Shown here: piece by piece, positions 26,082 through 34,425 of the stretch
Numbering within the stretch: the stretch's first letter is position 1
Layout of the letters: the number at the start of each line of letters is the position of its first letter
Assembly (NCBI GenBank): GCA_963747515.1
Contig: CAVVFN010000003.1
Span: forward strand, 434,001-498,000
Source of the DNA: Mariniphaga sp963747515
GTDB taxonomy: Bacteria > Bacteroidota > Bacteroidia > Bacteroidales > Prolixibacteraceae
Direction of reading: 5' to 3'
Length of the DNA stretch: 64,000 bases
Notes under the pieces: generated by a model
What the model was told of the DNA's origin: nothing
The model's database searches: none
Seen by the model: only the letters and a program-made list of their open reading frames with translations
Position numbers and translations under genes: made by a program

Positions 26082-27791
26082 ATGCCTATTCTTAAAAAAC
26101 CATATTCAAAAAATAATATTAAAACTTTTTTTTACAAATACCTAAGGTTTAAATCATCTATATATGCCCGTGTTATATATATTATAGCCATTCTTTCGTT
26201 TGTTTTGTTCATCGCCTTTGGAGCTATTTTTAGTTCTGTTTATGGGGAATATCTCGATACAGTAATTCGTCAAAGGGGAAATGATGTTGGTTCAATTATA
26301 GAAGGATCATTGTATTATTCCATGCTGAAGAACGATAATGAAGCGCTTGAAAGAACGCTTGACATTATTAATACCATTTCAGGAGTTGATGAAGTGAATT
26401 TATACAATGACGACAATGAATTGGTTTATTCATCGCTTTTTGCCGACACTGTTAATTACAGCAATCCCAACTGTATAAGTTGTCATATCGATTTTGACTC
26501 CATGTTTTCACAGCACGAAAAGGCATATAGGATCATTGATTTTAAAAGTGCCTGTAATATGAGAGGAGACAATAAGGGGCACCGACAGTTGCTGATTCGC
26601 TCACCCATTTTAAATGAAAGCTCATGCTACATCAGTTCTTGCCATGCACATAGCTCAGATGAGGAGGTATTGGGTTCACTTATCATTAAAGTGCCTCTCG
26701 AATCGCTCGATGAAGCAGTGGCAAAATCATCTGCGGAATTTTTCCTGATGGCTGCCCTGATTACTTTTATTCTTGTTTCGTTTTTAATATTTTTTACAAA
26801 TCGAAAGATTAGAAAACCCTTGAATGCCATTGTTACTGCCAGTGAAGCAGTTTCCAGTGGTGACAGAAATCGCCGTCTGGATATTAAATCTAATCTACTC
26901 GATGATATGAGGATGGTTTCTTTGGCTTTTAATAACATGCTCGATAATCTTGATGCTGCCAACAAGGAACTGGAAAATTGGTCGCATCAGCTGGAATATA
27001 AAGTTCAAAAAAAATCGGAGGAGCTTTCTGACATTCAAAATGAGCTGATTCATATTGAACGTATTGCTTCTCTTGGGAAATTATCTTCATCAGTAGCCCA
27101 TGAGCTAAATAATCCACTGTCAAGTATTCTTACCTATTCGAAGCTGGTATTAAAAAAAATTAACCGCCTCGATTTGGATCCTGCTCTTTCTCATTCCCTG
27201 ACAAAACACTTAAATGTGATTGAATCTGAAACCAAAAGATGCGGGGATATTGTCCGTGGTCTTATGGATTTCTCAAGAAAAGATCAGGAAAATTTCAAAG
27301 CCATTAAGCTTAATGCATTGCTAACAAAAACTTATGAGCTGGTTGAACATCAGATGGAAATGCACAATATTAATTTTTATATCGAGCTAAATGCAGGTAA
27401 AGATTTGGTTAATTGCAACGAAAACCAGATAAAACAAGTTTGTGTTGCTTTGCTGGTTAATGCTTCCGAAGCAGTGACCGAAAATGGTGAAATCCTGATT
27501 AAAAGCAAAAATCCGGATGACGAGCATATTACTTTTGAAATTGCAGATAATGGTGTGGGAATTTCACCGGAAGATATGCCTCACATTTTTCAGCCATTTT
27601 TTTCTGCCAAACGAAAAGCAAGTGGCATCGGGTTAGGACTTGCCATTGTTCATGGTATCGTGCAAAGCCATAAAGGAAAAGTTGATGTGAATTCCGAACC
27701 TGGAAAAGGAACTGTTATGTCGGTCACACTGCCCCTGATTAAAGCTCAAAATACAGAATCTTCTGAATCGGTGCAAGAAAATAAAACATAA
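26082..27791 (+). CDS. Sensor histidine kinase with periplasmic haem-c motifs
   Basis: A 569-residue membrane histidine kinase. TM1 is about 31-52 and TM2 about 220-238; between them lies a ~165-residue periplasmic domain with CISCH (131-135, CX2CH) and CYISSCH (182-188, CX4CH), both accepted haem-c attachment patterns. A HAMP-like segment and coiled coil follow (240-320), then the H-box SSSVAHELNNPLSS with His340, and a HATPase domain with N, G1 and G2 boxes (ENQIKQV, DNGVGISPED, GIGLGLAI). The protein probably senses redox state or a gas ligand through haem. It is 28 bases upstream of a sigma-54 response regulator, its evident partner. Confidence 0.92.
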   Translation: MPILKKPYSKNNIKTFFYKYLRFKSSIYARVIYIIAILSFVLFIAFGAIFSSVYGEYLDTVIRQRGNDVGSIIEGSLYYSMLKNDNEALERTLDIINTISGVDEVNLYNDDNELVYSSLFADTVNYSNPNCISCHIDFDSMFSQHEKAYRIIDFKSACNMRGDNKGHRQLLIRSPILNESSCYISSCHAHSSDEEVLGSLIIKVPLESLDEAVAKSSAEFFLMAALITFILVSFLIFFTNRKIRKPLNAIVTASEAVSSGDRNRRLDIKSNLLDDMRMVSLAFNNMLDNLDAANKELENWSHQLEYKVQKKSEELSDIQNELIHIERIASLGKLSSSVAHELNNPLSSILTYSKLVLKKINRLDLDPALSHSLTKHLNVIESETKRCGDIVRGLMDFSRKDQENFKAIKLNALLTKTYELVEHQMEMHNINFYIELNAGKDLVNCNENQIKQVCVALLVNASEAVTENGEILIKSKNPDDEHITFEIADNGVGISPEDMPHIFQPFFSAKRKASGIGLGLAIVHGIVQSHKGKVDVNSEPGKGTVMSVTLPLIKAQNTESSESVQENKT

Positions 27792-27819
27792 CATCTTTTC
27801 TACATAAACTAAATTGGAA

Positions 27820-29169
27820 ATGATAAATAATATTTCGCTTTTGATTGTCGATGATGAAGAATCTGTCAGGGATTCTCTTTACAACTGGTTCATCGAAGAC
27901 GGGTTTCAGGTAAAATGTGCAGAAAATGCCAAGGAGGCACTTATCATGCTGGAGTCGGGTAAGTTTGATATTATTTTGGCGGATATAAAAATGCCTGGCA
28001 TGAATGGTTTAGAAATGCACCGACGGATTAAACAACTAAATTCTGAAGCAATAGTAATTATAATGACAGCTTTTGCCTCGGTAGAAACAGCTGTTCAGGC
28101 TTTGAAAGACGGTGCTTTTGATTATATAACAAAGCCATTTGATCCCGATGACCTCTCACATTTAATTCGTAATGCAGCGAAACAGATTGAAATGAAGGCA
28201 GAAAACCAGGTACTTAAAGATCGGATTGTTTCACTCGAAAATATCGAAGATATAATAGGGACAAGTGAGGCAATGATGAAAGTGCTGAAAGATGTGGAAA
28301 GTGTGTCGCAGTCAAATTCTTCAGTTATCATTAATGGAGAAAGCGGTACCGGAAAGGAACTTATTGCCAGGGCTATTCATTCAAATTCCTCCCGAAAATT
28401 TTTTCCTATGGTTACTGTGCATTGTGGTGCTTTATCGGAAGATTTGCTTGAGAGTGAACTTTTTGGACATGAGAAAGGTGCTTTTACCGGTGCTATGTTC
28501 AACAGGAAAGGACGGTTTGAAATTGCTGATGGCGGAACAATTTTTTTAGATGAAATAGCTACTATTTCAGGAAAAATGCAGATTGAATTGTTGCGTGTGC
28601 TGGAATCAAAAAAATTTGTACGTGTAGGTGGAAATAAAGAAATTCAATCCGATTTCAGGGTAATTTGTGCAACTAACCGCAACTTAAAGAAAATGGTGGA
28701 TGAAGGTTCATTTCGTGAAGATTTGTATTACCGTTTAAATGTAGTTAATATTTTAATTCCTCCGTTGCGTGAACGTATTGAGGATATTCCTATGCTCGTA
28801 AATCATTTTATCAGGAAGTACTGTACTTCTATGAGCCGTGACGTCGTAAACATTGAACCTGCTGCCTTAAAGCGCCTGGAACAGTACGATTTTCCGGGAA
28901 ATGTACGTGAGCTGGAAAATATGGTGGAAAGAGCTATAGTTATCGGAAATGGCAAAGAAATCAGAATGAAGGATTTACCTTTTACAACAGCTGGCTCAAA
29001 CAATACAACCGACAGCCTGCACGATCTGGAAAAAAAGCATATATTACAGATTCTTGATAAATTCGACTGGAATATAAGTCGTTCGGCAAAAGTGCTGAAA
29101 GTTGATAGAGTGACGCTTTATAATAAAATTAAAAAATACAACCTGAAGAAAATAATCGGGAAAAAATAA
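27820..29169 (+). CDS. NtrC-family sigma-54-dependent response regulator
   Basis: A 449-residue activator with three domains. Receiver (1-120): acidic pocket VDDEE and phospho-acceptor Asp55 in ILADIKMPG. AAA+ (about 140-380): Walker A GESGTGKE, the sigma-54 contact loop GAFTGA, Walker B GGTIFLDEIA and RVICATNRN. C-terminal Fis-type helix-turn-helix: KFDWNISRSAKVLKVDRVTLYNKI. The ATG at 27820 is preferred to a TTG two codons earlier. It pairs with the haem-c kinase immediately upstream and should activate sigma-54 promoters when phosphorylated. Confidence 0.95.
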   Translation: MINNISLLIVDDEESVRDSLYNWFIEDGFQVKCAENAKEALIMLESGKFDIILADIKMPGMNGLEMHRRIKQLNSEAIVIIMTAFASVETAVQALKDGAFDYITKPFDPDDLSHLIRNAAKQIEMKAENQVLKDRIVSLENIEDIIGTSEAMMKVLKDVESVSQSNSSVIINGESGTGKELIARAIHSNSSRKFFPMVTVHCGALSEDLLESELFGHEKGAFTGAMFNRKGRFEIADGGTIFLDEIATISGKMQIELLRVLESKKFVRVGGNKEIQSDFRVICATNRNLKKMVDEGSFREDLYYRLNVVNILIPPLRERIEDIPMLVNHFIRKYCTSMSRDVVNIEPAALKRLEQYDFPGNVRELENMVERAIVIGNGKEIRMKDLPFTTAGSNNTTDSLHDLEKKHILQILDKFDWNISRSAKVLKVDRVTLYNKIKKYNLKKIIGKK

Positions 29170-29204
29170 TTCTTTTTGTTCGAACTCGCTGTTAAAAATT
29201 AAAC

Positions 29205-29744
29205 TTGAAGTTGAATAAGCAACGTATTTTAATAATTTCCTTCGGGCAGTTTGAAAAAGATTTTCTTGATAAAATTGCTTCCTCTGTTAAAGATCGCTTT
29301 GGTTTTGATGTTGATGTTGCTAATAGTTACAACGACCTTTCAAAGTTTTATGATCCTGCCCGGCGACAATATGATGGCAATCAGCTGCTAAAGTATATCA
29401 ACTCCGAATATTCTTCAGATAACATAAAAGCCATTGGTCTGTTCCGTGTCGATTTGTTTATTCCAATTCTAACATACATCATTGGGCAGGCTGTTTATAA
29501 TGGCAATGCAGGTGTAGTTTCCCTTTTCAGGCTTAAAAATGAACTTTATGGCATGAAAAAGGATGATGCATTATTGTTTGAGCGATTTACAAAGGAAATT
29601 ATCCATGAATTGGGACATATTTTTGGATTAACGCATTGTATTTCTACATCATGTGTTATGAGATCAAGCACCTATATAGAAGATGTTGATCAGAAGAATT
29701 CAGTCTTTTGCTTTAAATGTTATGAAAAATTACATTTAGGTTAA
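29205..29744 (+). CDS. Archaemetzincin-family zinc metalloprotease
   Basis: A ~179-residue protein with the archaemetzincin signature: zinc motif HELGHIFGLTHC (His134, His138, His144), then Cys145, Cys150, Met152, and CFKC (Cys169/Cys172) as the second four-Cys zinc site. There is no signal peptide, so it is cytoplasmic. No ATG is available: an in-frame stop lies at 29193, and the start must be TTG at 29205 or 29211. It lies 35 bases after the sigma-54 regulator and before a hybrid kinase, all on the plus strand. Archaemetzincins are widespread in archaea, patchy in bacteria, and of unknown substrate. Confidence 0.9.
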   Translation: MKLNKQRILIISFGQFEKDFLDKIASSVKDRFGFDVDVANSYNDLSKFYDPARRQYDGNQLLKYINSEYSSDNIKAIGLFRVDLFIPILTYIIGQAVYNGNAGVVSLFRLKNELYGMKKDDALLFERFTKEIIHELGHIFGLTHCISTSCVMRSSTYIEDVDQKNSVFCFKCYEKLHLG

Positions 29745-29862
29745 CCTGATGAATTAAGTTAGAATCTTTTCCCTGAAAATTAGGTTTTGATTGTTTTAAC
29801 TTAAGCTTTGTAAACACAATTGATTTACTGTTGTTATAAAATGTAACTTAAATCTGTTTATA

Positions 29863-31908
29863 ATGGAATCTGATCTTTCTGCTATACAAAAAAAAACCAC
29901 AGGAAAAAACGTAAGCTCGTTTTCAGAAGAAATTGTGAAAACGGTATTTAATAATGTACAGGAAGGAATATTGCTCATTAACAAGCAAAGTTATCTGCTT
30001 GCAATTAACCCGGAGGGAATGAGAGTTCATGGGTTGAACCCTTCAGATGAAGATGGGTTCATAAATTCTCCATTTTCATTGCATTGTGTATATAATATCG
30101 AGCATCAGGAATTGCCTGAGTACAGGAATCCAATAGCTCGTCTGATAAATTGTGAATCATTCAGTGATGAAAAATACATAGTGAAGATGACTCCGTATGA
30201 TTCTGAACGATATATCAGTTATACTGGATTTCCTCAATGTGATAATGAAGGAAATTTAATAACGGGAGTTTTATTTGCACGGAACCTTCCGGACCTTGAT
30301 GTGAAGACAAAATTAACGAATGATGTTTTTATTAAAGATGAGCAATTCCATGAGCTGGAAAAGTACCAGCAACAGTTAAAAGACGATCGGGAACTTTTAA
30401 AAGTTATCATTGATACCATTCCTGTAATGATAACCATCTATGATAAACGAATTCATTCTTTCACTATAAATCGTGCAGTTGAAAATATTACCGGTTGGAC
30501 AAATGAAGATATTGACCGCACAAGCATAATGGAACTGGCTTACCCCGATCCTTTATATCGTCAGAAGGTACTGGAATACATGAAATCGCTGTCTCCGGGA
30601 TTTAAGGATATTGTGATGCGAACACGTGATGGCCGTGATATTGATACAAGCTGGGCAAACGTGGAAATTTTGGATGGAAGGCAGGTTGGAGTTGGAATTG
30701 ATATATCGGAAAGGAAAAATCTTGAAAAAGAACTTGTAAAAGCAAGGGAGAGAGCTGAAAAGGAAAATCAGGTTCAATATGCTTTTATTCAAAATATTTC
30801 TCATGAGGTGCGTACTCCTATGAATTCCATCCTGGGCTTTACGGAACTTTTACAAAAAGAGATTACGAGGAAAAAAGATGCTGAATTTCTTAATGCCATT
30901 TCTCATAATGGGAAGCAATTGCTGCGGTTAATCGATGACATTATTGATTTTTCACAGCTCGATAACCATCAGATTTCCATACAAAGTGAGAAAATTGAAC
31001 TTAACAGTTTCATGCAACAGATTAAGCTGCAGATGGAAGGAATGAAAAATATTTATAAAAAAAGGCATCTTAATCTAGTTCTTGAAAGCCCTAATAAAAA
31101 TGTGCAGGTAACCATTGATACCGATCGTTTTAGACTTCAGCAAGTACTTATGAATCTCATAGGAAATGCCATTAAATATACAGAAGAAGGTATGGTTGAA
31201 GTGGGCTATAATATCCGTGAAGCACAGCGGGATGTGCTTTTTTTTGTAAGAGATACTGGAATTGGAATTAATGTTGACGACAAGGATAATGTCTTTAAAC
31301 GTTTTAAACGGTTGCACAATTCCAATAGCCATGAATTTCGGGGAACCGGCTTAGGTCTTGCAATATGTAAACATCTGGTTAATTTGCTTGGCGGAGAAAT
31401 ATGGTTTGAATCGGAAGCCGGTCAAGGTACAGTATTTTATTTCACGCACCCTTTTCTAAAAATGGAAGAGTTGATATCAAAACCCATACCTGTTATAAAT
31501 GAAAAAGGTAGTCAAAACAATGAGGCCAGTTTACCGGATTTAAAGGATAAGGTATTACTTATAGCTGAAGATGATAGCTTCAGTTATATGATGATGTACC
31601 ATATGCTTGAGGAAACAAAAGCTTTGATTCTCCATGCTGATACAGGGCTTAAGGCAGTAGAAATCTTTGATAAATACAAAATCGATTTGATTTTTCTTGA
31701 TATCCGTCTTCCGGAAATGGATGGATATCAGGTTATCCAACACATCCATGAAGCTGATAAAAACATTCCGGTAGTTGCCCAAACAGCTAATGCCTTACCT
31801 GAAGACAGGAAAAGGATAGCTGAGGCAGGTTTTGATTACCATATTACCAAACCTATGTCCAGAAACAGCCTCTTCAATGTGCTAAATAAATTTCTTGCGG
31901 TAAAATAA
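29863..31908 (+). CDS. PAS-domain hybrid histidine kinase with C-terminal receiver
   Basis: A 681-residue soluble hybrid kinase with no TM segment. It has two PAS-like domains (about 22-145 and 175-290, the second ending VGIDISERKNLEKEL), a HisKA domain with His314 in NISHEVRTPMNSILGF, a HATPase domain (NLIGNAIKYTEEG, DTGIGIN, GTGLGLAI), and a receiver (about 552-681) with AEDD and phospho-acceptor Asp613 in LDIRLPEMDG. No output domain is attached, so phosphate must pass to another protein or act on phosphatase balance. It follows the archaemetzincin by 118 bases; a functional link to the haem-c system is suggested only by position. Confidence 0.92.
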   Translation: MESDLSAIQKKTTGKNVSSFSEEIVKTVFNNVQEGILLINKQSYLLAINPEGMRVHGLNPSDEDGFINSPFSLHCVYNIEHQELPEYRNPIARLINCESFSDEKYIVKMTPYDSERYISYTGFPQCDNEGNLITGVLFARNLPDLDVKTKLTNDVFIKDEQFHELEKYQQQLKDDRELLKVIIDTIPVMITIYDKRIHSFTINRAVENITGWTNEDIDRTSIMELAYPDPLYRQKVLEYMKSLSPGFKDIVMRTRDGRDIDTSWANVEILDGRQVGVGIDISERKNLEKELVKARERAEKENQVQYAFIQNISHEVRTPMNSILGFTELLQKEITRKKDAEFLNAISHNGKQLLRLIDDIIDFSQLDNHQISIQSEKIELNSFMQQIKLQMEGMKNIYKKRHLNLVLESPNKNVQVTIDTDRFRLQQVLMNLIGNAIKYTEEGMVEVGYNIREAQRDVLFFVRDTGIGINVDDKDNVFKRFKRLHNSNSHEFRGTGLGLAICKHLVNLLGGEIWFESEAGQGTVFYFTHPFLKMEELISKPIPVINEKGSQNNEASLPDLKDKVLLIAEDDSFSYMMMYHMLEETKALILHADTGLKAVEIFDKYKIDLIFLDIRLPEMDGYQVIQHIHEADKNIPVVAQTANALPEDRKRIAEAGFDYHITKPMSRNSLFNVLNKFLAVK

Positions 31909-31975
31909 TTAATTGAATTGTATTTCCTGTTTTATATAGAAACTGTGGGTGTTTCTTCTAATTTTCGCACGAAAT

Positions 31976-32293
31976 TTACTGTTGATCTTTCATGCGTCCA
32001 ATCATTGAATCCAGGGCTTTTTTTATTTTGCCGATGGCTCCGGCAGCGGCTTCAATATACGATTCTGCCTGATCGGTAACTGCAACAGGCTGCCTGCCTT
32101 CCATACGTGCTTCTATAAGGCACCGCTTATCGTCAGGGCCGCTTTTGGCACTGTTTTCGTCTGAAAGATGAACTTCAAGGCGTGTAACGTATTTATTAAA
32201 CCTGCTGAGTTTCTCAGATATCAAAAAGGTTAATTTTTCCCGCAATTCTTCTCCTGCGTTAACATTGTTTTCAGTATTGAATTGTATCTTCAT
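31976..32293 (-). CDS. Ribosome hibernation factor, short HPF/RaiA family
   Basis: A 105-residue protein of the HPF/YfiA fold. The first strand MKIQFNTENNV, the SRFNKYVTRLEVHLSDENS segment and the final helix AAAGAIGKIKKALDSMI fit. The short form binds the decoding centre of the 30S subunit in stationary phase; there is no C-terminal dimerisation domain of the long form. The middle (DDKRCLIEARMEGRQPVAVTD) is typical of a divergent branch found as extra copies, so it may not be the main HPF. It converges with the hybrid kinase. Confidence 0.8.
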   Translation of the reverse strand: MKIQFNTENNVNAGEELREKLTFLISEKLSRFNKYVTRLEVHLSDENSAKSGPDDKRCLIEARMEGRQPVAVTDQAESYIEAAAGAIGKIKKALDSMIGRMKDQQ

Positions 32294-32723
32294 ATGGTTA
32301 TGGTGTAAATGTTATACTAAATTTTTAAGTAATACTTTATATATAAAACAGTAAAGCAGTCTTTTTGTTAAAATTCAATGAGCAGGAAAAATACCATAAT
32401 CCGTTTCGTAACTCTATTCTTCAATTAATATTCTATAGTCGGTTAAGAAGGATGCTGAAATAAGGTTTATTTTTTATTCACTGTTGAATTCGCTTGCGCA
32501 ATAACATCTGCACCCCGAAACTTATGGGACTTGTATGGGGAATTATTCATTCCTGTTTTTGTTTTCAGGGCAATGGCCTTGTGTTAACGCTTAATTTTTA
32601 ATTGCTGGCTGGTTTGCTGCTGTTGGTATTGGAATTTTGCAGAAATCGCCATGAAAAGAATATTATTTTAGCTCAATTTGGTTAGTTTTGGGGGCTAAAA
32701 AATTAAAACAGCAAAGTCAAACA
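32294..32723. other. Divergent gap with dispersed repeat, upstream of B3/B4 gene
   Basis: It holds a third copy of the short repeat found at 12563-12627 (ACTTGTATGGGGAATTATTC, from 32529). It also holds a -7-like box TAGTTTTG at 32683-32690, about 35 bases before the B3/B4 start, without an obvious -33 element. No coding frame was seen. Confidence 0.5.
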
Positions 32724-33386
32724 ATGACACCTGTTATTATATCAGACGTTTTGAAAGCGCGAATTCCCCAATTAATGCTCTCCTGCATTGAATGTGATGT
32801 TATTGTAAAAGAAGATGCCAATACACTATGGGAACAAATAGAGAAAAAAGTGGTGGAGATAGCCGGTTCGCTTCAGGTGGAGGATATCAGCCGCATGCCT
32901 GCTGTGGCAGCGTCACGCAAAGGATACAGGCTATGCGGAAAGGACCCTTCGCGGTACAGGTTGTCGGCCGAGGCATTGTTGCGAAGAACGGTTCAGGGGA
33001 AAGGGCTCTACCGGGTAAATAATGTGGTAGATCTGCTCAATCTTGTATCTGTATCGACGGGATTTTCCATTGGCGGATACGACGCTGAAAAAATCGAAGG
33101 CGAAGTGGAATTCGGCATCGGCCGGCAACATGAACCCTACGAAGGAATTGGCCGCGGGGAGCTGAACATCGGGTCGCTTCCTGTATTTCGTGACTGGAAG
33201 GGAGCTTTTGGTACACCTACAAGCGACTCAGTAAGAACTTCGGTTACGTCCGGAACTCATCGGTTTCTTATGATTCTTATTGATTTTGGTACACAAGGTC
33301 TGCTGGAGGAAGCTACAGCCAGCGCAACTGAGCTTCTCAGAAAGTATGCAGGAGCAGGAAATCTTGAAACCAGAAAGATTGGTTAG
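32724..33386 (+). CDS. B3/B4 tRNA-binding-domain protein
   Basis: A 220-residue free-standing B3/B4 domain, the fold that in phenylalanyl-tRNA synthetase beta holds the editing site. Diagnostic parts are the SRKGYRLCGKDPSRYRLSAEALLRR block, the GLYRVNNVVDLLNLVSVSTGFSIGGYD segment and the final RFLMILIDFGTQG. Stand-alone versions are thought to deacylate mischarged tRNA or act on related substrates, but this is not established for this branch. The ATG at 32724 is preferred; the longer frame starts at TTG inside the putative promoter. It is a single gene. Confidence 0.88.
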   Translation: MTPVIISDVLKARIPQLMLSCIECDVIVKEDANTLWEQIEKKVVEIAGSLQVEDISRMPAVAASRKGYRLCGKDPSRYRLSAEALLRRTVQGKGLYRVNNVVDLLNLVSVSTGFSIGGYDAEKIEGEVEFGIGRQHEPYEGIGRGELNIGSLPVFRDWKGAFGTPTSDSVRTSVTSGTHRFLMILIDFGTQGLLEEATASATELLRKYAGAGNLETRKIG

Positions 33387-33462
33387 TAAGGATTAGGAGT
33401 AGCAGTGGATTAAAGAAGGGAAAATATTTATTTAAAAAAAGAAACTAAATTGTAGAAAAGAT

Positions 33463-34014
33463 ATGAAGTACATCTGTAAATTTCTATTGAAGATTATGGG
33501 ATGGAAAGCACACGGTTCATTGGTATCTGAGCCAAAGTGTATTTTAGTTGGAGTTCCTCATACCAGTGGCTGGGATTTTTTAATATCCTGGATTTTTTAC
33601 ACTTCTCTTGGCGGAACAGCCAGTATTGTTATAAAAAAAGAATTCTTTTTTTGGCCGGTAGGTTGGTTTTTGAAAAAGATGGGGGGGATACCTACCGATC
33701 GTTCAAAAGGGTCGAATGTGGTCAGGCAAATTATTCACCAGTTTAATACACGGGATTATATGCATCTGGCCATTACTCCCGAAGGTACCCGTAAGCTTAC
33801 CAAAAATTGGAAAGCAGGTTTTCATATCATTGCACGGTCGGCGAATATCCCGGTTTACCTTGTTAGTTTCGACTGGGGCAGGAAAACAATAACCATTTGG
33901 GGAAAGCTTGAAATAACAGATAATGAAAAGGATGATATCAAACGGATGAAAGACTTTTATCGGGAAAAGGGAGTTAAGGGAAAGCATCCCGAACAATTTA
34001 CCACGGAATACTGA
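33463..34014 (+). CDS. Lysophospholipid acyltransferase-family protein (PlsC-like)
   Basis: A 183-residue 1-acylglycerol-3-phosphate-acyltransferase-like protein. The catalytic HX4D is HTSGWD, the substrate-binding motifs are GIPTDRS and ITPEGTRK, and FHIIARSANIPVYLVSFDWG is the usual fourth block. It is short and of the subtype common in Bacteroidota, where it may act on lipids other than phosphatidate. Peripheral membrane location is inferred from a single hydrophobic region near residues 40-55. It follows the B3/B4 gene by 76 bases on the same strand. Confidence 0.88.
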   Translation: MKYICKFLLKIMGWKAHGSLVSEPKCILVGVPHTSGWDFLISWIFYTSLGGTASIVIKKEFFFWPVGWFLKKMGGIPTDRSKGSNVVRQIIHQFNTRDYMHLAITPEGTRKLTKNWKAGFHIIARSANIPVYLVSFDWGRKTITIWGKLEITDNEKDDIKRMKDFYREKGVKGKHPEQFTTEY

Positions 34015-34425
34015 TTCCTTTGCTTTATTGCCGGCATCTTCTATTGTTTCATTATATGTTGTTTTTCCGGCTTTTTGTTACCGAATCATTTACCAATAAA
34101 CCTGCAGGTTTCAACTTTTCTATAAGAGCAGAAATAATTTAAAACCTGGCAAATATAGGAACAGCCAGGATTATCGGGTACGCAGCCCTAACCAATTCAC
34201 CAACAATAATCATAATGATTTAACCCAATGGGTTCAGTTTTATTTGGTTTTCAAAAAATAGGGTGGCAAATAAAATGAGTGATGTTCCTCTTATAAACAG
34301 CCTCAGGTAAGGAATTATCGTAATCGGTTCACCTGATAATGTAAACAAAAAGGCAAAAGGCAACTGGAAGAGCAGAGAAATACATGCACGGCAAAGGAAA
34401 ACCGTGTTTGCTTAAACAAAGACTA
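34015..34425 (-). other. Gene-free stretch with hydrophobic frame remnants
   Basis: No intact gene. On the minus strand one frame reads about 62 hydrophobic codons (including LPFAFLFTLSGEP and YLRLFIRGTSL), a stop, MIIVGELVRAAYPII..., a second stop and about 28 more codons. This looks like a possible decayed membrane-protein gene, but chance open AT-rich sequence is not excluded. Confidence 0.3.
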
